33,588 nt of DNA from Oxalobacteraceae bacterium (GTDB lineage: Bacteria > Pseudomonadota > Gammaproteobacteria > Burkholderiales > Burkholderiaceae_D). Both the position numbers and the translations under genes were made by a program. The stretch spans positions 1 to 33,588 of the forward strand of contig OMID01000086.1 in NCBI GenBank assembly GCA_900299005.1, written 5' to 3'. How positions within the stretch are numbered: position 1 is the first letter of the stretch; every line of letters begins with the position of its first letter. This document shows, piece after piece, positions 32,084 through 33,588 of the stretch. The notes under the pieces were generated by a model that was not told the origin of the DNA, ran no database searches, and worked only from the letters and a program-made list of their open reading frames with translations.

Positions 32084-33148
32084 TCAGTGCACCTGGGCAC
32101 GCAGCGCGCCCTTGTGATACAGACTCGCCATGGCATCCAGATGCATAGGCTTGATTTTCGATGCCTTGCCGGCAGCGCCAAATGACTCAAAGCGATCGCG
32201 GCAGACTTTTTTAGCCGCCGCTGTCGCTGCCTTCAGAAAAGCACGGGGATCGAACTCATCCGGCTTATCCGCCATGGTCTTGCGCATGGCGGCCGTCATG
32301 GCCAAGCGGATGTCTGTATCGATATTCACCTTGCGCACGCCATGCCGAATGCCTTCGACAATCTCGTCGACCGGCACACCATAGGTCTCCTTGATATCGC
32401 CGCCGAACTGACGAATCATTTCCAGATACTCTTGCGGCACCGACGAAGAGCCGTGCATGACCAGATGCGTATTCGGTATGCGTTGGTGTATGGCCTTGAT
32501 GCGGTCAATCGCCAGAATGTCGCCGGTCGGCGGACGACTGAATTTATAGGCCCCATGACTGGTTCCAATCGCAATCGCCAGCGCGTCCACATCCGTGGCA
32601 GCGACAAAGTCAGCCGCCTCATCCGGATCAGTCAACAGTTGCGAATGATCGAGCGTGCCCTCTGCGCCGACACCGTCTTCTTCACCGGCTTGCCCGGTTT
32701 CGAGCGACCCGAGACACCCGAGCTCTCCCTCGACCGAGACACCGACCGCATGTGCCATCTCGACCACCCGTCGAGTCACCTCGACATTGTAGTCATAACT
32801 GGCCGGCGTCTTGGCATCCTCTTTCAGCGAGCCATCCATCATCACGCTTGAAAAACCGCTGCGTATGCTGCTCTGGCAAACCGCCGGCGATGCGCCGTGG
32901 TCCTGGTGCATACACACCGGAATATCCGGATACTGCTCGATGGCTGCCTCTACCAGTTTGCGCAGAAAAGCTTCTCCAGCATATTTACGTGCGCCCGCCG
33001 AGGCCTGCAAGATGACCGGACTATCGCACTCAGCCGCTGCCTGCATGATCGAATGGATCTGCTCCATGTTGTTCACATTGAAGGCGGGCAGGCCGTAGTG
33101 ATGCTCGGCGGCGTGATCAAGTAGCTGGCGCAGAGAAATGAGGGCCAT
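32084..33148 (-). CDS. fba: Class II fructose-bisphosphate aldolase
   Basis: A zinc-dependent aldolase joining dihydroxyacetone phosphate and glyceraldehyde 3-phosphate; used in glycolysis/gluconeogenesis and the Calvin cycle. The protein is 354 residues from the ATG at 33148, with AGGAGAT upstream. Features include [25 protein letters not shown] (catalytic Asp83, zinc ligand His84), [24 protein letters not shown] and [13 protein letters not shown]. The length is that of the CbbA subgroup. Its coupling to a CbbY-like phosphatase beside a PGC suggests a carbon-fixation role, but no other cbb genes are visible. Confidence 0.94.
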   Translation of the reverse strand: MALISLRQLLDHAAEHHYGLPAFNVNNMEQIHSIMQAAAECDSPVILQASAGARKYAGEAFLRKLVEAAIEQYPDIPVCMHQDHGASPAVCQSSIRSGFSSVMMDGSLKEDAKTPASYDYNVEVTRRVVEMAHAVGVSVEGELGCLGSLETGQAGEEDGVGAEGTLDHSQLLTDPDEAADFVAATDVDALAIAIGTSHGAYKFSRPPTGDILAIDRIKAIHQRIPNTHLVMHGSSSVPQEYLEMIRQFGGDIKETYGVPVDEIVEGIRHGVRKVNIDTDIRLAMTAAMRKTMADKPDEFDPRAFLKAATAAAKKVCRDRFESFGAAGKASKIKPMHLDAMASLYHKGALRAQVH

Positions 33149-33326
33149 GGGTGAAGATCTCCTTGTTGGTCTGATGTGCTGACTGGTAGGTAGGGGAAAT
33201 GAATTCGGTAACGCGGTGATGTCGCCATGCCGGCCCAGCAACTGATCGCTCCCGGTCGGTCATGACGTGCTCCAAGGTCTTGTTTTGCTCTTTCATTCTG
33301 TTGTGCTCTGTCGCTTTGCCCCACCC

Positions 33327-33588
33327 CGTCGTCCTGACGACAGTCAGGGCCCAGGGTCGACAACAGCCTGTCCTACAAAACTTGCTTCTCGCCTTTTGAC
33401 GCATGGATCCCAGCCTGCGCTGGGATGACAAGACCGACGCCACCACACTCCGTCGTCCTGACGACAGTCAGGGCCCAGGGTCGCCAACGGCCTGTCCTAC
33501 CAAACTTGCTTCTCGCCTTTTGACGCATGGATCCCAGCCTGCGCTGGGATGACAGTACCGACGCCACCACACTCCGTCGTCCTGACGA
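33327..33588. repeat. 124-bp tandem repeat running off the window edge
   Basis: Copy 1 starts at 33327, copy 2 at 33451 and a third at 33575, all opening with CGTCGTCCTGACGA; the period is exactly 124 bp and copies differ at only a few bases. Each unit contains a perfect hairpin, ATCCCAGC-CTGC-GCTGGGAT (33407-33426 and 33531-33550), and smaller inverted repeats (GTCGT/ACGAC, CCTGA/TCAGG). This is a REP/BIME-like intergenic element. The short open frames in it are by-products. Between the aldolase start and 33326 I see nothing definite. Confidence 0.92.

Noticed and set aside
33117-33570. Minus-strand frames with a repeated protein segment (MVASVLSSQRR)
   Set aside because: They are translations of the 124-bp DNA repeat.
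33327-33588. CRISPR array
   Set aside because: Whole 124-bp units repeat with few differences; there are no short repeats with distinct spacers.

Overview
This window is most of a photosynthesis gene cluster (PGC) from a GC-rich, anoxygenic phototrophic purple bacterium (Pseudomonadota). Nearly all genes for bacteriochlorophyll a assembly are recognisable: bchC, O, D, I, M, L, H, B, N, F, G and P, plus the oxygen-dependent cyclase acsF. Two carotenoid genes (crtE, crtF), the assembly factor puhE, a PucC-type transporter, tspO and the regulator pair aerR/ppsR are also present. An aerobic cyclase beside PpsR/AerR, with a CbbY/aldolase pair next door, suggests an aerobic or facultative phototroph. 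Betaproteobacteria (Burkholderiales-like) is my best guess, but that placement is inference.

Layout, left to right. (1) 1-3.2 kb, minus strand: crtE-crtF and the 5' part of bchC, which is cut by a perfect 50-bp fold-back at the window edge. (2) 3.4-4.8 kb, plus strand: a surface lipoprotein with a TbpB-like C-terminal barrel, not a usual PGC gene. (3) 4.9-9.1 kb, minus: a small membrane protein followed by bchI-bchD-bchO (magnesium chelatase). (4) 9.7-13.6 kb, plus: ssb-like gene, D-erythronate dehydrogenase-like gene and an RTX-repeat protein, none photosynthetic, lying inside the PGC. (5) 13.6-24.5 kb, minus: the operon bchF-N-B-H-L-M, a small membrane ORF, acsF and puhE, with most genes overlapping or nearly touching. 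The usual lhaA-puhABC block is missing between bchM and acsF. bchN carries a 1-nt frameshift. (6) 24.8-31.3 kb, plus: aerR-ppsR, bchG, PucC-like transporter, bchP, tspO. (7) 31.4-33.1 kb, minus: aldolase and CbbY-like phosphatase, then a 124-bp tandem repeat running to the window edge.

How it works together: CrtE supplies geranylgeranyl diphosphate to carotenoids and to BchG/BchP for the pigment tail. BchIDH inserts Mg into protoporphyrin IX, BchM methylates it and AcsF (with an accessory subunit) closes ring E. BchLNB reduces protochlorophyllide, BchF and BchC modify the C3 side chain, and BchG/BchP add and reduce the tail. PpsR with its B12-binding antirepressor AerR probably controls the set: TGT-N12-AC(A/G) operators lie upstream of bchC, crtE, the orf100-bchIDO operon, bchF and bchG, while I saw none close upstream of the non-photosynthetic plus-strand genes. 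Not in the window: bchXYZ, puf genes, puhABC, lhaA and the remaining crt genes.
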